NCBI RefSeq assembly: GCF_007744255.1 | Contig: NZ_CP036267.1 | Span: 2,731,500-2,795,499, forward strand | Length of the DNA: 64,000 nt | Reading direction: 5' to 3' | DNA from: Thalassoglobus polymorphus | Lineage (GTDB): Bacteria; Planctomycetota; Planctomycetia; Planctomycetales; Planctomycetaceae | In this document: positions 7,382 through 17,708 of the stretch, piece after piece | Layout: each line of letters starts with the position of its first letter | Position numbering within the stretch: the stretch's first letter is position 1 | Notes under the pieces: generated by a model | The model's database searches: none | Told to the model about the DNA's origin: nothing | The model's input: the letters and a program-made list of their open reading frames with translations, nothing else | Made by a program: the position numbers and the translations under genes

Positions 7382-10270
7382 ATGGCTAATCCAATTGAAG
7401 TCTGGAAAGCAGACAAACACCCGCTTGATGTCTGGTCCGATGTCGAACGTTACGCCGACGCTCAGTCAAAAATGAGCGAGGTGGAAACCACCGATCTCGA
7501 ACGGATGAAATGGCACGGGTTCTTTTATCGGAAACGGGACAAACCGGGACGATATATGAACCGGATTCGTGTGACCGCCAACGAACTCACCGCTGCACAG
7601 GCGCGAGAAATCGCACTCATTGCATACGAGTATGGGCATGGGATTGTCGATGTGACCACTCGAGCAAACCTGCAAATTCAGGGTTTGGAAATTTCACACC
7701 TTCCTGATGTGAAAAAGCGTTTAGAGCGTGTCGGCCTGAACTCGAAACAGACGGGGCATGACAACATCCGCAATGTCTTCGGGCATCCATTTAGCGGCCT
7801 GCTTTCAGAAGAAATTATCGACACCCGACAACTGTGTAAAGATGTCGATGAAATTTATATCGACAGTCGTGACTACTCCGACTTGCCGCGAAAATTGAAT
7901 ATCTGTTTCAGCGGAACTGAAGATCATCCAGCACATTACTGGACTCAAGACTTGAGTTTTATGGCGGCGCGCGATGATGAAGGGGAAGCTGGATTTCAGG
8001 TCTTGCTGGGAGGCACTCAAGGACAAAACCCGCGACTGGCCTGGCATCTGCCTGTCTTCTTGTATCCCGATCAAGTTGTTCCGCTGACGGAAGCGATCAT
8101 CCAGCTCTTTCGAGAAAAAGGAACCCGAGAAAAACGTAACAAAGCCCGATTACGATTTCTGATTGAAGAGATTGGCATCGCCGGTGTCATTGATTGGCTG
8201 GAAGAAAAACTTCCTTTCCGAATGCAACCGTCGATCAGCGAACCGATCCCGACAGCTGTTCCTGAAGAATTTGTAGGTTGGATTCGGCAGAGCAATCCTA
8301 AACTCTGGACGATGGGGCTTTCCGTTCCACTGGGGAGAATGACATGGAAGCAGCTGGAAGGTCTTTCGCTCCTCAGCAAGAAGTGGGGAGATGGTCAGCT
8401 TCGCACGACACAGGAGCAAGGGATCGCGGTCATCAACATCCCCAACGGCTTTCGCGGAGCGGCAGCCACGGATGCAGCGGCTCTCGGTTTAAGTGTTCAT
8501 GCGGATGAGTTCGAGCTGAACACGATGGCCTGCACAGGCAGTCAATTCTGCAATATCGCCGTGACGGAAACCAAAGGGCATATGTTCCAACTGATTGAGA
8601 AGCTACGCAAACGTGCTCTCAAGTTGCACGGCATTCGAATTCACATGAGCGGTTGTCCATCGAGTTGCGCACAACATTTCACGGCTGACATTGGCCTGAA
8701 AGGAGTTCGCGTACGTCGATTGGTCGGCACGAAAGAAGGTTTTGATCTCTTCCTCGGCGGTGGACTAGCGGGACAGGTCCACATGGGGCTGCCGTATCGA
8801 CTCGGCATTGATGTGGATCAGCTTCCAAACGTGATTGAGGAAGTAACCGATGAATATTATTTAAGGCACAAGCCGGGGCAAACTTTCAGTAGCTTCTGGC
8901 GAGAACGTTTACAGGCTGCCGAAGCTGCCAAAGTGGGAGATGATGATTACGTAGTACCCACCTGGATTTGCGAAGGATGTGAACACGAACACCAAGGTGA
9001 AGACCCTCCCGTTTTTTGCCCAAGTTGCGCGGGACTGCGACGTCTGTTCGCACGTATCGAAAATGAAGGCGATTCGCCGGATCAACCAGACTCAAAAGAC
9101 TCTGAACAACCGACTGTGCGAGATGATGGTTTTGTTTTCGCTGCCAAGTTGGAAGACATCCCTGGGAAAAATGGACTCACGGTTCAGGTGCAAGGTCGTG
9201 AGTATGCACTCTTTCGGCATGAGGACGGAATTCGCTGTATTGACTCTGCTTGCCCTCACGAAGGAGCGTCGCTGGCAGATGGAGAATTCAAAGATGGTGT
9301 CGTCAGTTGTCCCTGGCATGACTGGACGTTCAATGTCTGTTCCGGGTGTAGCCTTGAGCCTGTCGGGCATACCGTTACAACCTATGGCTCTCTAATTGAA
9401 GATGAGCGAGTTTACATTCTCCCTTCAGTAGAGGGTTCTGCATCCGAGCTAGCACCTCAAGCAAACTCAACTGCTGACATTCTGGCAGCTGCACGAGCGG
9501 GGACATCCGGGGCCTCGAAGAAACCAGTTCGCCCGGTCGAGGCAACGCTCCGCATCAAAGAGATTATCCAGGAAACCCCAGATGTCAAAACTTTCCGGCT
9601 CGACAATTCGGAAGGAAAGATCCCGTTTGACTTCCCCGGCAAGTTTGCAAAGGTTTGCCAGAAAATCGATGGAGAGGATGTGTGGCGAAGCTTCACGATC
9701 AGTTCGTCACCTTCAAAGCCAGAGGCGATTGACCTAACAATCAAGCTCAATCCAACAGGACGACTGACTCAGGAAATGTTTGCTTCTCTTCAACCGGGCG
9801 GCGAGCTTCGCTTGAAAGGAGCACAAGGAGCTTATTTCTTCGATCCCGACAAGCACTCACAGCCATTAGTGCTGATCTCAGCTGGCAGCGGTATCACCCC
9901 CATGATGTCGATCTCCCGATTGATTCGGGATTCCAACTTGAGCCATCCGGTCACGTTTTTATTCGGGGCACGAACAGCAGCAGATATCATTTTCCATCAA
10001 GAATGCCTGCAACTTCAGGAACAAGCAGACTGGTTCCGCTACTTTGTAACGCTATCTCAACCTGAAGAGAGCTGGCAGGGTGCGGTGGGGCGTCTCGACA
10101 TGAAATATGTGCAGGAGCGTGTGAGTGATCTCAAAGGCTCGCGGTACTTTCTGTGTGGGCCGAATGAGTTTATGGATGCACTGCGAGCCCAGCTTGTGAG
10201 TCAAGGAGTTGACGACTCTCATATTCACACCGAGCAGTTTCATCAATCCCCAAAAGCTGTGACGGTTTGA
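7382..10270 (+). CDS. nirA: Multi-domain assimilatory nitrite reductase: siroheme/4Fe-4S + zinc ribbon + Rieske + FAD/NAD(P)H reductase
   Basis: 962 residues. Residues ~1-515 are the duplicated nitrite/sulfite reductase hemoprotein; C384-x5-C390 and C425-x3-C429 ligate the 4Fe-4S/siroheme centre. A rubredoxin-like ribbon follows (C530, C533, C546, C549). A Rieske domain (~590-685) has C624/H626 and C643/H646. From ~715 a ferredoxin-NADP reductase-like unit has the flavin motif RSFTISSSP, the nucleotide loop SAGSGITPMMS and C-terminal FLCGPNEFM. Typical NirA is ~500-600 residues and takes electrons from ferredoxin, so this protein appears to carry its own chain from NAD(P)H to siroheme, reducing nitrite to ammonium in the cytoplasm. 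NirBD enzymes do this with a different domain order. It overlaps the next gene by 4 bases. Confidence 0.9.
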   Translation: MANPIEVWKADKHPLDVWSDVERYADAQSKMSEVETTDLERMKWHGFFYRKRDKPGRYMNRIRVTANELTAAQAREIALIAYEYGHGIVDVTTRANLQIQGLEISHLPDVKKRLERVGLNSKQTGHDNIRNVFGHPFSGLLSEEIIDTRQLCKDVDEIYIDSRDYSDLPRKLNICFSGTEDHPAHYWTQDLSFMAARDDEGEAGFQVLLGGTQGQNPRLAWHLPVFLYPDQVVPLTEAIIQLFREKGTREKRNKARLRFLIEEIGIAGVIDWLEEKLPFRMQPSISEPIPTAVPEEFVGWIRQSNPKLWTMGLSVPLGRMTWKQLEGLSLLSKKWGDGQLRTTQEQGIAVINIPNGFRGAAATDAAALGLSVHADEFELNTMACTGSQFCNIAVTETKGHMFQLIEKLRKRALKLHGIRIHMSGCPSSCAQHFTADIGLKGVRVRRLVGTKEGFDLFLGGGLAGQVHMGLPYRLGIDVDQLPNVIEEVTDEYYLRHKPGQTFSSFWRERLQAAEAAKVGDDDYVVPTWICEGCEHEHQGEDPPVFCPSCAGLRRLFARIENEGDSPDQPDSKDSEQPTVRDDGFVFAAKLEDIPGKNGLTVQVQGREYALFRHEDGIRCIDSACPHEGASLADGEFKDGVVSCPWHDWTFNVCSGCSLEPVGHTVTTYGSLIEDERVYILPSVEGSASELAPQANSTADILAAARAGTSGASKKPVRPVEATLRIKEIIQETPDVKTFRLDNSEGKIPFDFPGKFAKVCQKIDGEDVWRSFTISSSPSKPEAIDLTIKLNPTGRLTQEMFASLQPGGELRLKGAQGAYFFDPDKHSQPLVLISAGSGITPMMSISRLIRDSNLSHPVTFLFGARTAADIIFHQECLQLQEQADWFRYFVTLSQPEESWQGAVGRLDMKYVQERVSDLKGSRYFLCGPNEFMDALRAQLVSQGVDDSHIHTEQFHQSPKAVTV

Positions 10271-11982
10271 GCGAACCTATGGAAACGCTGCACAAGCCAA
10301 AACAACAACCTGTTGAAGAATCAGCATCGCAACGAGAATTTGCTGATCGATTCTTGGCAGAGTTGCTGCATGAGCAACATGAGCTCACTGCCGTCGAAGA
10401 GTTCTCGCAAGCTCATTCGACCTGTCAGACAGAATCGCAACATTATTCAAAACTGCTCCCTGCAACACCCCCACAACCAGGACAGCAGTACGCGTTTGAA
10501 GTTGACCTCGACAGTTGTTCCGGATGTAAATCTTGCGTAGTTGCTTGTCATTCTTTGAACGGATTGGACGAAGAAGAGACCTGGCGTGATGTCGGATTGC
10601 TAGTAGGAGGGACGCGATCCAATCCGGTGATGCAGCATGTCACCACAGCCTGCCATCATTGTCTGGAGCCGGCCTGTATGATTGCTTGCCCGGTCAATGC
10701 ATATGAGAAAGATGAAACCACCGGCATTGTGCGTCATCTCGATGATCAATGTTTTGGATGCCAGTATTGCACGTTGGCCTGCCCATATGATGTCCCGAAA
10801 TATCATCCGAGCAAAGGGATTGTTCGCAAGTGCGATATGTGCACTGACCGCCTCTCGGTTGGTGAGGCCCCTGCCTGTGTGCAAGCTTGTCCTCACGAAG
10901 CGATTGCCATCAAACTTGTGGAAGTCAACGAAGTTCGTGAGAACGCAGAGGCCGATCCGTTTCTGCCAGGTGCGCCAGAACCTCACTTAACTTACCCGAC
11001 GACAAACTTCAAAACGAAACGGATTTACCCCCGCAATATGCTTCCGGCAGATTACTATTCTGTCAATCCGCAACATCCACACTGGCCGCTGATTATCATG
11101 CTTGTGTTGACGCAGCTTTCCGTGGGGACATTTACCATCGGCATGCTGTTGGAATCTTACTTGTCTGAAGAGCTACTCGATGCGTTTCGTCCCGTCCATT
11201 CAGCTTTAGCCCTTGGGTTAGGCTTGCTTGCATTAGGGGCCAGTACCCTGCATCTGGGACGACCACAGTTTGCATTTCGTGCCATTCTGGGGCTGACACA
11301 TTCCTGGCTTTCGAGAGAAATCGTCGCCTTCGGACTCTTCGCTGGCGCTGCAACGATTTATGCTTCATCAGTCTGGTTCAACCTGCTACCAGTTGCGTGG
11401 ATGGTCACATTGGGGTGGGTGATTGTGGCGACCGGAGCATTGGGGCTGTTGTGCTCAATTATGATCTACGTCTTTACGAAGCGGGAGTTTTGGAGCTTTC
11501 GACAAACCACTACGAAGTTTACTTTCACAGCTTTGATTTTGGGGATTGCAACCACCCTGCTCGTCCTGCTGATTTCTGCAGGAACAGAACGGGATCAGAT
11601 TGGGAACCAGTTGTTTGAATCAATTGTGAGACCATTGTCGCTAGCGTTGATCGTAGTGACGTCAGTGAAGCTTGCTTACGAACTTTCCTTATTGGTCCAC
11701 CTGTTGAATCATCGAACTTCACCACTTAAACGCTCTGCGTTGCTGCTTGTTGGGCCACTCTCCAACAGTTCGTTCTTTCGAGTGGCAGCTGGAGTTCTGG
11801 GAGGTATCGTGATGCCGCTGTTTCTGTTGGCACGCGAGAACGAGGCCTTCTCAAATGATGTGCCAGCCATGATTATGGTCTTCTTTGTCTTCCTGGCTTG
11901 TCTGGGAGGTGAATTAGCGGAACGTTATCAGTTCTTCGCAGCGGTCTCCGCTCCACGAATGCCAGGAGGTCCGCGTCGATGA
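10267..11982 (+). CDS. DmsB-DmsC fusion: 4x[4Fe-4S] ferredoxin plus membrane anchor
   Basis: 571 residues. Residues ~78-235 hold four 4Fe-4S cysteine clusters (starting C84-x2-C87-x2-C90-x3-C94, including [16 protein letters not shown]), matching DmsB/NrfC-type electron-transfer subunits. From ~275 come about eight transmembrane helices of the DmsC quinol-oxidising anchor. Fusion of these normally separate subunits implies electrons pass from membrane quinol to the soluble catalytic partner. The gene sits between nitrite reductase and nitrate reductase and overlaps both by 4 bases (TTGA at the front, ATGA at the end), so it probably feeds the nitrate reductase encoded next. The first start is TTG; an ATG four codons later (10279) is equally plausible. 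No ribosome-binding site separates the options. Confidence 0.85.
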   Translation: MSEPMETLHKPKQQPVEESASQREFADRFLAELLHEQHELTAVEEFSQAHSTCQTESQHYSKLLPATPPQPGQQYAFEVDLDSCSGCKSCVVACHSLNGLDEEETWRDVGLLVGGTRSNPVMQHVTTACHHCLEPACMIACPVNAYEKDETTGIVRHLDDQCFGCQYCTLACPYDVPKYHPSKGIVRKCDMCTDRLSVGEAPACVQACPHEAIAIKLVEVNEVRENAEADPFLPGAPEPHLTYPTTNFKTKRIYPRNMLPADYYSVNPQHPHWPLIIMLVLTQLSVGTFTIGMLLESYLSEELLDAFRPVHSALALGLGLLALGASTLHLGRPQFAFRAILGLTHSWLSREIVAFGLFAGAATIYASSVWFNLLPVAWMVTLGWVIVATGALGLLCSIMIYVFTKREFWSFRQTTTKFTFTALILGIATTLLVLLISAGTERDQIGNQLFESIVRPLSLALIVVTSVKLAYELSLLVHLLNHRTSPLKRSALLLVGPLSNSSFFRVAAGVLGGIVMPLFLLARENEAFSNDVPAMIMVFFVFLACLGGELAERYQFFAAVSAPRMPGGPRR

Positions 11983-14237
11983 AAGACTTGAGTTTCAGTA
12001 CGTTGCAGGAATTGTTACATGCCAAATCAGGCCCATTGACGCGAGAGTTACTTCGCACACCCAGTGAATTTGGACTCGGACAACTTCCAAGTTCTCAACT
12101 TCCTGATGCCACGACGAATATGGTTTGTGGCTACTGCTCGACTGGATGCGGATTGAAAATTCACCTGAAAGATGGGGACGCCATCAACCTCTCTCCTTCA
12201 GGCGAGTATCCGGTCAATCGAGGGATGGCTTGTCCAAAAGGATGGGAAGCACTAACAGTTCTCGACGCTCCTGATCGGGCAACCACTCCGCTCTTGCGTG
12301 GTTCGAATGGAAAGCTTCAGCCAGTCGACTGGCACCGGGCGATGGAAGAGTTCGTCACCAGAATGAAGTCTGTTCAAAGCCAGCACGGTCCTGAATCGGC
12401 TGCCTTCATCAGCACAGGGCAAATGGCCACCGAAGAAATGGCGTACCTCGGAGCGCTGACCAAATTCGAGATGGGTATGCTTCACGGAGATGGGAACACC
12501 CGGCAATGTATGGCGACTGCAGTGGTGGCATACAAGCAAGCATTTGGCTTTGATGCTCCTCCATATACATATGCCGATTTCGAAGAGTCGGATGTGCTGG
12601 TTTTCATTGGAAGTAACCTGTGTCTCGCTCACCCGATCCTCTGGGAACGTGTGATGCGGAATCCTCACGATCCCGAAATCATCGTGATCGACCCGCGACA
12701 AACTGAAACGGCAATGAATGCGACGCAGCACTTACAAGTCGCTCCGAAATCCGATTTATCGCTGCTATATGGCATCGCAAAAATTCTAATCGACAACGAC
12801 TGGATTGATCACGAATACATCGACGAGCACACAAGTGACTTCGAATCATTCAAGGATTTTGTTCAGCAGTTTGAAATCGATCACGTTGCCGCAGAAACCG
12901 GCATCGCAGTGGAACAGATTCATCGATTCGCAAAGACAATTCACAGCGGCAAACGAGTTTCCTTCTGGTGGACAATGGGAGTCAACCAGTCGCACCAGGG
13001 AGTCCGCACCGCGCAGGCGATCATCAATCTCGCGCTCATGACTGGGAATATCGGCAAGCCCGGCACCGGAGCAAATTCGATCACCGGACAATGCAATGCG
13101 ATGGGAAGCCGGCTCTTCAGCAACACAACCGGACTTCTCGGAGGTCACGACTTCACAAATCCTGAAGATCGCACAAAAGTTGCGGACATCCTCAAAATCA
13201 ATGAGTCGAATATTCCGAATGAAAATTCATGGGCATATCACGAAATCATGGAGGGAATCCTCAAAGGCAAGATTAAAGCACTCTGGATTGCCTGCACGAA
13301 CACAGCTCATTCCTGGATCAATCAAAACCAGGCTCGCGACATTCTCAGCCGACTCGACTTTCTGGTTGTGCAAGATATTTATCACTCAACCGAGACCGCT
13401 CAGTTAGCCGATTTAGTTTTGCCTGCAGCTGGCTGGGCTGAAAAAGAAGGGACTTTTATTAACTCCGAACGCAGGATTGGTCGAGTCAAAAAAGTAAGAC
13501 ATGCCCCCGGACAAGCCCTCTCGGACTTCAATATCTTCAGGTTGATTACCAAGTATTGGACCAAAGATAAGACCTCGAACTGTGGCGACCTGTTCGATCG
13601 ATGGGCATCGCCCGAGGAAGTCTTTCACTCCTTGAAGGAAATTTCACGAGGAACTCCGTGCGACATCACAGGGATCGACAACTACGAAATGCTCGATGAA
13701 GCGGGGGGCATTCAGTGGCCCTGTTCAGAACAATGCGACGATGACAACACTGCTGGAAAGCAGCTTCCTGCTACTGAGCGTCGTCTCTTCACTGATGGAA
13801 ATTATTACCACGCTGATCAGCGAGCCAAGTTTATTTTTGAAGCCCCCAGACCGCTCTCGGAACCAACGTCCGACAGCTACCCATTTACTCTCCTCACCGG
13901 ACGTGGTTCTGCATCGCAATGGCACACGCAAACTCGCACCAGCAAGTCAGCGGTTCTTCGAAAGCTGTACCCGAACGATCCCTTTGTCGAAATCTCACCC
14001 ACCGATGCTCGTCGTCTCGGAATTCAAGAGAACGATCTGGTCGAAGTGGTCTCTCAACGTGGCTCGATGACCGCAATGGCCTTCTTGACCCACAGCGTCT
14101 CGCTACAACAAGTCTTCATCCCGATGCACTACGAGGAAACAAATAAGCTGACCGATTCAGTCTTCGACCCTTACTCTAAGCAGCCCGCTTACAAAGCTTG
14201 TGCAGTTTCTGTCCGCCCAAGCCAGCGAACATCATAA
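11979..14237 (+). CDS. nasA: Assimilatory nitrate reductase, molybdopterin (bis-MGD) subunit
   Basis: 752 residues of the DMSO-reductase superfamily. The N-terminal 4Fe-4S site is C50-x2-C53-x3-C57-x27-C85 ([11 protein letters not shown] ... ACPKGW), as in cytoplasmic NasA/NarB/NapA enzymes. Further family landmarks are [28 protein letters not shown], the Ser/Asn-rich [18 protein letters not shown] region and the C-terminal MGD-binding domain starting near [17 protein letters not shown]. There is no twin-arginine signal, so the enzyme should stay in the cytoplasm and reduce nitrate to nitrite. The start ATG overlaps the stop of the DmsBC fusion. It lacks the C-terminal extra Fe-S domain of some NasA proteins. 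Assimilatory assignment rests on domain type and operon with NirA. Confidence 0.9.
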   Translation: MKDLSFSTLQELLHAKSGPLTRELLRTPSEFGLGQLPSSQLPDATTNMVCGYCSTGCGLKIHLKDGDAINLSPSGEYPVNRGMACPKGWEALTVLDAPDRATTPLLRGSNGKLQPVDWHRAMEEFVTRMKSVQSQHGPESAAFISTGQMATEEMAYLGALTKFEMGMLHGDGNTRQCMATAVVAYKQAFGFDAPPYTYADFEESDVLVFIGSNLCLAHPILWERVMRNPHDPEIIVIDPRQTETAMNATQHLQVAPKSDLSLLYGIAKILIDNDWIDHEYIDEHTSDFESFKDFVQQFEIDHVAAETGIAVEQIHRFAKTIHSGKRVSFWWTMGVNQSHQGVRTAQAIINLALMTGNIGKPGTGANSITGQCNAMGSRLFSNTTGLLGGHDFTNPEDRTKVADILKINESNIPNENSWAYHEIMEGILKGKIKALWIACTNTAHSWINQNQARDILSRLDFLVVQDIYHSTETAQLADLVLPAAGWAEKEGTFINSERRIGRVKKVRHAPGQALSDFNIFRLITKYWTKDKTSNCGDLFDRWASPEEVFHSLKEISRGTPCDITGIDNYEMLDEAGGIQWPCSEQCDDDNTAGKQLPATERRLFTDGNYYHADQRAKFIFEAPRPLSEPTSDSYPFTLLTGRGSASQWHTQTRTSKSAVLRKLYPNDPFVEISPTDARRLGIQENDLVEVVSQRGSMTAMAFLTHSVSLQQVFIPMHYEETNKLTDSVFDPYSKQPAYKACAVSVRPSQRTS

Positions 14238-14393
14238 AAGCAGGCACATGTTCGAGGAATTCGATCGCGTCAGCAGAAAGACTTAGGTCAGAGGTGAAGA
14301 GTACAAGTCAGATGGAACTGGCGAGGTTGACTGCACTGTGTTCAATGACGGAATATGCCATTTTCTGATCAGTACCAAACAGTGAGAATTTCG

Positions 14394-15251
14394 ATGGCGC
14401 GAATTGCAGTGACGGCAGCCAGTGGTCAGCTTGGATCTGAAATCGTGAAAGCCACGTGCGAAATCGTCGATAAGCACTCAGTGATCGGTCTAGCTCGAAC
14501 GCCCGGGAAAGCGGACTCGCTGGAGGTCGAAATCCGGCCAGGCAACTATGACTCTCCGAGTGAACTGGAATCGTCGCTCCAGGGTATCGATACGCTCCTC
14601 CTCGTTTCCGGGATGGATGCGCCGGAGAAACGGATCACTCAGCACCGCAATGTGATCGAAGCAGCAAAGAAAGCGGGAGTGAGCAAGATCGTTTACACCA
14701 GTGTCCAAGGTGCGGCAGAGAAGACCGCATTCTCCCCGATCGTTCAGAGTAATCGCCAAACAGAAGAAGACATTCGCAACAGTGGCCTCTTGTGGAGTAT
14801 CGGAAGGAACGGTATCTATATCGAGCCTGACATTGAGTACATAGAGAAGTACAAAGAACGTGGCGAGATTGCGAACTGTGCGGGGGATGGGAAGTGCGGA
14901 TACACGACTCGTCCCGAACTGGCCTATGCTTACGCTCGCATGCTGACGGAGTCAAAACACGATGGTCAAACCTATAATCTACACGGAGAAGCGATCACGC
15001 AGCAGCAATTGGCCGATTACATGAACGACGCCTTTGGTACTCACTTGACGTATCGCGACATGTCCGTGGAAGAGTTTCGCGAAGAGCGAATCGCAGAACT
15101 TGGGGAGTTTATAGGAAACGTAATCGCAGGAATCTACCAGGGCATTCGCAACGGTGCTGTCGACAACGACAGCCATTTTCGTACTGCATCAGGTCGCACT
15201 CACCAGAGTTGGCAAGACTATTTTTCCGGGCTGAAATCTGAACAGGCGTAG
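14394..15251 (+). CDS. NmrA-like NAD(P)-binding oxidoreductase (YtfG/QorB-like)
   Basis: About 285 residues. The N-terminus MARIAVTAASGQLGSEIV is the Rossmann glycine motif of NmrA-type atypical SDR proteins; ALLLVSGMDA-like and KIVYTSVQGA segments follow in the expected order. Length and N-terminus resemble E. coli YtfG (quinone oxidoreductase 2), which reduces quinones with NADPH; other relatives are redox sensors without catalysis. An ORF extends 13 codons upstream to 14355, but the internal ATG at 14394 places the glycine motif in its usual position. It follows nasA by ~155 bases on the same strand but has no obvious link to nitrate metabolism. Confidence 0.75.
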   Translation: MARIAVTAASGQLGSEIVKATCEIVDKHSVIGLARTPGKADSLEVEIRPGNYDSPSELESSLQGIDTLLLVSGMDAPEKRITQHRNVIEAAKKAGVSKIVYTSVQGAAEKTAFSPIVQSNRQTEEDIRNSGLLWSIGRNGIYIEPDIEYIEKYKERGEIANCAGDGKCGYTTRPELAYAYARMLTESKHDGQTYNLHGEAITQQQLADYMNDAFGTHLTYRDMSVEEFREERIAELGEFIGNVIAGIYQGIRNGAVDNDSHFRTASGRTHQSWQDYFSGLKSEQA

Positions 15252-15437
15252 CAGTTTCAACACGATACCAAAGATTCGTGGAAGGGAACCACAAAGAGGC
15301 CAGCGATGAGAATGGGAACTCTCTGGGGCAGCCCCAATCCTGGCCCTTAATTTTCTCTTCGTGGTGAACAGCAATTTTGTGAGAGAATCGAATTCTTCAC
15401 AGGCAAACGGTAGGGAAAAGTCTCTGGTTTTCGAGGG

Positions 15438-16124
15438 TCACTTGAGCTGGAAGCGGTAACCGATCCCGCGTACGGTGTCGATAAATGTTGAATGGTCGCC
15501 CAGCTTGATTCGCAGCGAGCGAATGTGAACGTCGATCGTCCTTTCCAGTGAATTGGCATCTTCTCCGCGACAACGATCCATGAGCTCAAGTCGACTAAAA
15601 GGACGACCCGGTTGTCTGGCAAGTGTCCAAAGAATATCGAATTCTGTTGGTGTCAGCTGGAGTTCTTTCTCATTGAGCTTGGCGACATGATGCAGCCGAT
15701 CAACTTCGATTCCTTCAATAGAAATCGTCTCTTTACTTTGTCGATTTGAAGGAGAACGACGCAATAGCGCTTTGATTCTGTGAACCAGCGGCTTGATCTT
15801 GAACGGCTTGCTCACATAATCATCAGCCCCCATGTTGAAGCCCACGATTTCATCGACTTCTTCGCTGCGAGCTGTCAACATGAGGATGCGAAGATCCTGT
15901 GTTTTCGCACGTCCACGTAAAGTTCGGCAAACCTGTAATCCGTCAATCACTGGTAGCATTAGATCGAGAATCACCAAGTCAGGAAGTACGGACTCGGCGA
16001 GTTGCACGCCTTTCTGTCCATCATTCGCAGTAATGACTTCGAATCCCTCTTTGGTGAGGTTATAACTGAGCACGTCAATAATGGCCTGCTCATCTTCGAT
16101 GATTAGAATTGTCTGCTTAGGCAT
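15438..16124 (-). CDS. phoB: Phosphate regulon response regulator
   Basis: 228 residues of the OmpR/PhoB family. Receiver domain with acidic pair E10-D11, phospho-acceptor D54 (LVILDLMLPVIDG), the switch residue in LMLTARS and K in VSKPFK. The C-terminal winged helix reads TPTEFDILWTLARQPGRPFSRLELMDRCRG and ends TVRGIGYRF, a standard DNA-binding domain. It should bind Pho boxes when phosphorylated by PhoR. It is the last gene of the minus-strand pst-pho cluster, one base after the phoU stop region, so it is probably co-transcribed with the transporter it controls. Confidence 0.93.
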   Translation of the reverse strand: MPKQTILIIEDEQAIIDVLSYNLTKEGFEVITANDGQKGVQLAESVLPDLVILDLMLPVIDGLQVCRTLRGRAKTQDLRILMLTARSEEVDEIVGFNMGADDYVSKPFKIKPLVHRIKALLRRSPSNRQSKETISIEGIEVDRLHHVAKLNEKELQLTPTEFDILWTLARQPGRPFSRLELMDRCRGEDANSLERTIDVHIRSLRIKLGDHSTFIDTVRGIGYRFQLK

Positions 16125-16125
16125 T

Positions 16126-16794
16126 TTATCTGAGCGTTAGTTCTGAACGGTGTCTAATGATTTCGCCTTCAACGAGATACACCACGTCCTCAGCGATGTT
16201 CGTGGCGTGGTCAGCCACCCTCTCCACATGTCGGGATGCGGAGAACAGGTGCATTGATGACTTGATTAACTCTGGTGCTTCCTGCATCACAGCAATGAGG
16301 TCTTCTATAATTCCTTGATTCCATGCATCAACGGTGTCATCATCGCGGCAGACACTTCGGGCTTTTTCACTGTCAAGTTCCACGTAGGCATCAATACTTC
16401 GATGGAGCATGTCGAGAGCTAAGTGCACCATCGCCTTCAATTTCTCAAGGATACACTCATTTGGCCTGGGCACCATCCCGGAGGCTCTTTCTGCAATGTT
16501 GACTCCTAAATCAGCGACGCGTTCTAATTCGCTGACAATTTTCATGACTGTCGTAATTCGTCGCAAATCAATGGCGACGGGCTGATGGAGAGCGAGAATT
16601 TTCAGGCACTCTTCTTCGATCTGAACATCCCAGCGATCAATTTCATCATCCTCAATCCTCAACTTCAATGAGGACTCAAGTCTCGGTTTGACCAATTCAT
16701 CGACTGCCTGATGGATCATCTCTTCTACAAGAGTACACATGGAAAGTAAATTCCGGTGAAGCAAGTCAAGATCACGCGTGAGATGGATGGGCAT
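16126..16794 (-). CDS. phoU: Phosphate transport system regulator
   Basis: 222 residues, two three-helix bundles as in PhoU. The metal-binding acidic repeats are visible as ELERVADLGVNIAE in the first half and RHVERVADHATNIAED in the second. PhoU binds PstB and PhoR and restrains phosphate uptake and the kinase when phosphate is plentiful. It lies between pstB (25 bases upstream) and phoB on the minus strand, the expected position. Confidence 0.93.
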   Translation of the reverse strand: MPIHLTRDLDLLHRNLLSMCTLVEEMIHQAVDELVKPRLESSLKLRIEDDEIDRWDVQIEEECLKILALHQPVAIDLRRITTVMKIVSELERVADLGVNIAERASGMVPRPNECILEKLKAMVHLALDMLHRSIDAYVELDSEKARSVCRDDDTVDAWNQGIIEDLIAVMQEAPELIKSSMHLFSASRHVERVADHATNIAEDVVYLVEGEIIRHRSELTLR

Positions 16795-16819
16795 TGTTTC
16801 GACCTTAGGTCAGCTTATC

Positions 16820-17665
16820 TTAACCGAATCGACCAGTGATATAATTCTCGGTCTGTTTTTCTCGAGGCTTGGTGAACAGCTCTTGTGTCGGCCCCATTTC
16901 AATGAGATGGCCTTCGTAGAAGAACGCCGTTTGGTCGCTGATTCGGGCCGCCTGTTGCATGTTATGGGTGACGATGACAATCGTGTAATCTTTTTTAAGC
17001 TCAAAAATGAGATCTTCGATCCGCGATGTTGAGGCGGGGTCGAGAGCCGAGGCTGGCTCGTCCATCAGAACGACGTCGGGTTGTGTAGCGAGCGTACGAG
17101 CAACACATAATCTTTGCTGCTGTCCCCCAGAGAGAGCCAACGCGGAATCGTTGAGTCGATCTTTCACTTCATCCCACAGAGCCGATTGTTTTAACGAATA
17201 TTCAACAATCTCAGCTAATATTTTCTTGTTTCGAAGCCCAGAGATTTTGGGGCCGAACGCAACATTGTCAAAGATCGACTTGGGAAAGGGTGTTGATTTC
17301 TGGAAAACCATGCCGATCCGTTTTCGCAACGCAACCACATCGATCTCTGGTGCATTCAGATCGATATTTTCCAAGAGCACTGTCCCAGTGTGATGTGTTC
17401 CTTCGATGAGATCGTTCATTCGATTCAGAGTACGGAGGAATGTACTCTTCCCACATCCGGAAGGGCCGATTAATGCCGTCACGGATTTCGGAGCGATTTT
17501 CATCGAGACATCATACAAAACCTGATTCGTACCGTAGTAGAACGAAAGATTCTGTGTTTCGAGTTTCGGGGCTACGGGCGGCGCTTCGGGGAGTTGAACA
17601 GTAGGCTCGGACTCTGTGCGGTCTTGCACGAGTTCGGAGAATGAGTGGAATTTTGTTGCGGTCAT
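16820..17665 (-). CDS. pstB: Phosphate ABC transporter ATP-binding protein
   Basis: 281 residues. Walker [11 protein letters not shown]-loop [19 protein letters not shown], signature [10 protein letters not shown], Walker [14 protein letters not shown] and the switch His in IVTHNM are all present, with the PstB-specific ENYITGRFG end. It powers phosphate import by PstCA. An N-terminal extension of about 35 residues precedes the usual start of the domain ([11 protein letters not shown]). It lies 43 bases behind pstA. Confidence 0.95.
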   Translation of the reverse strand: MTATKFHSFSELVQDRTESEPTVQLPEAPPVAPKLETQNLSFYYGTNQVLYDVSMKIAPKSVTALIGPSGCGKSTFLRTLNRMNDLIEGTHHTGTVLLENIDLNAPEIDVVALRKRIGMVFQKSTPFPKSIFDNVAFGPKISGLRNKKILAEIVEYSLKQSALWDEVKDRLNDSALALSGGQQQRLCVARTLATQPDVVLMDEPASALDPASTSRIEDLIFELKKDYTIVIVTHNMQQAARISDQTAFFYEGHLIEMGPTQELFTKPREKQTENYITGRFG

Positions 17666-17708
17666 AATTTTGTATGTTCTGTGATGGTTAGCGAAGGCAT
17701 CAATCAGG

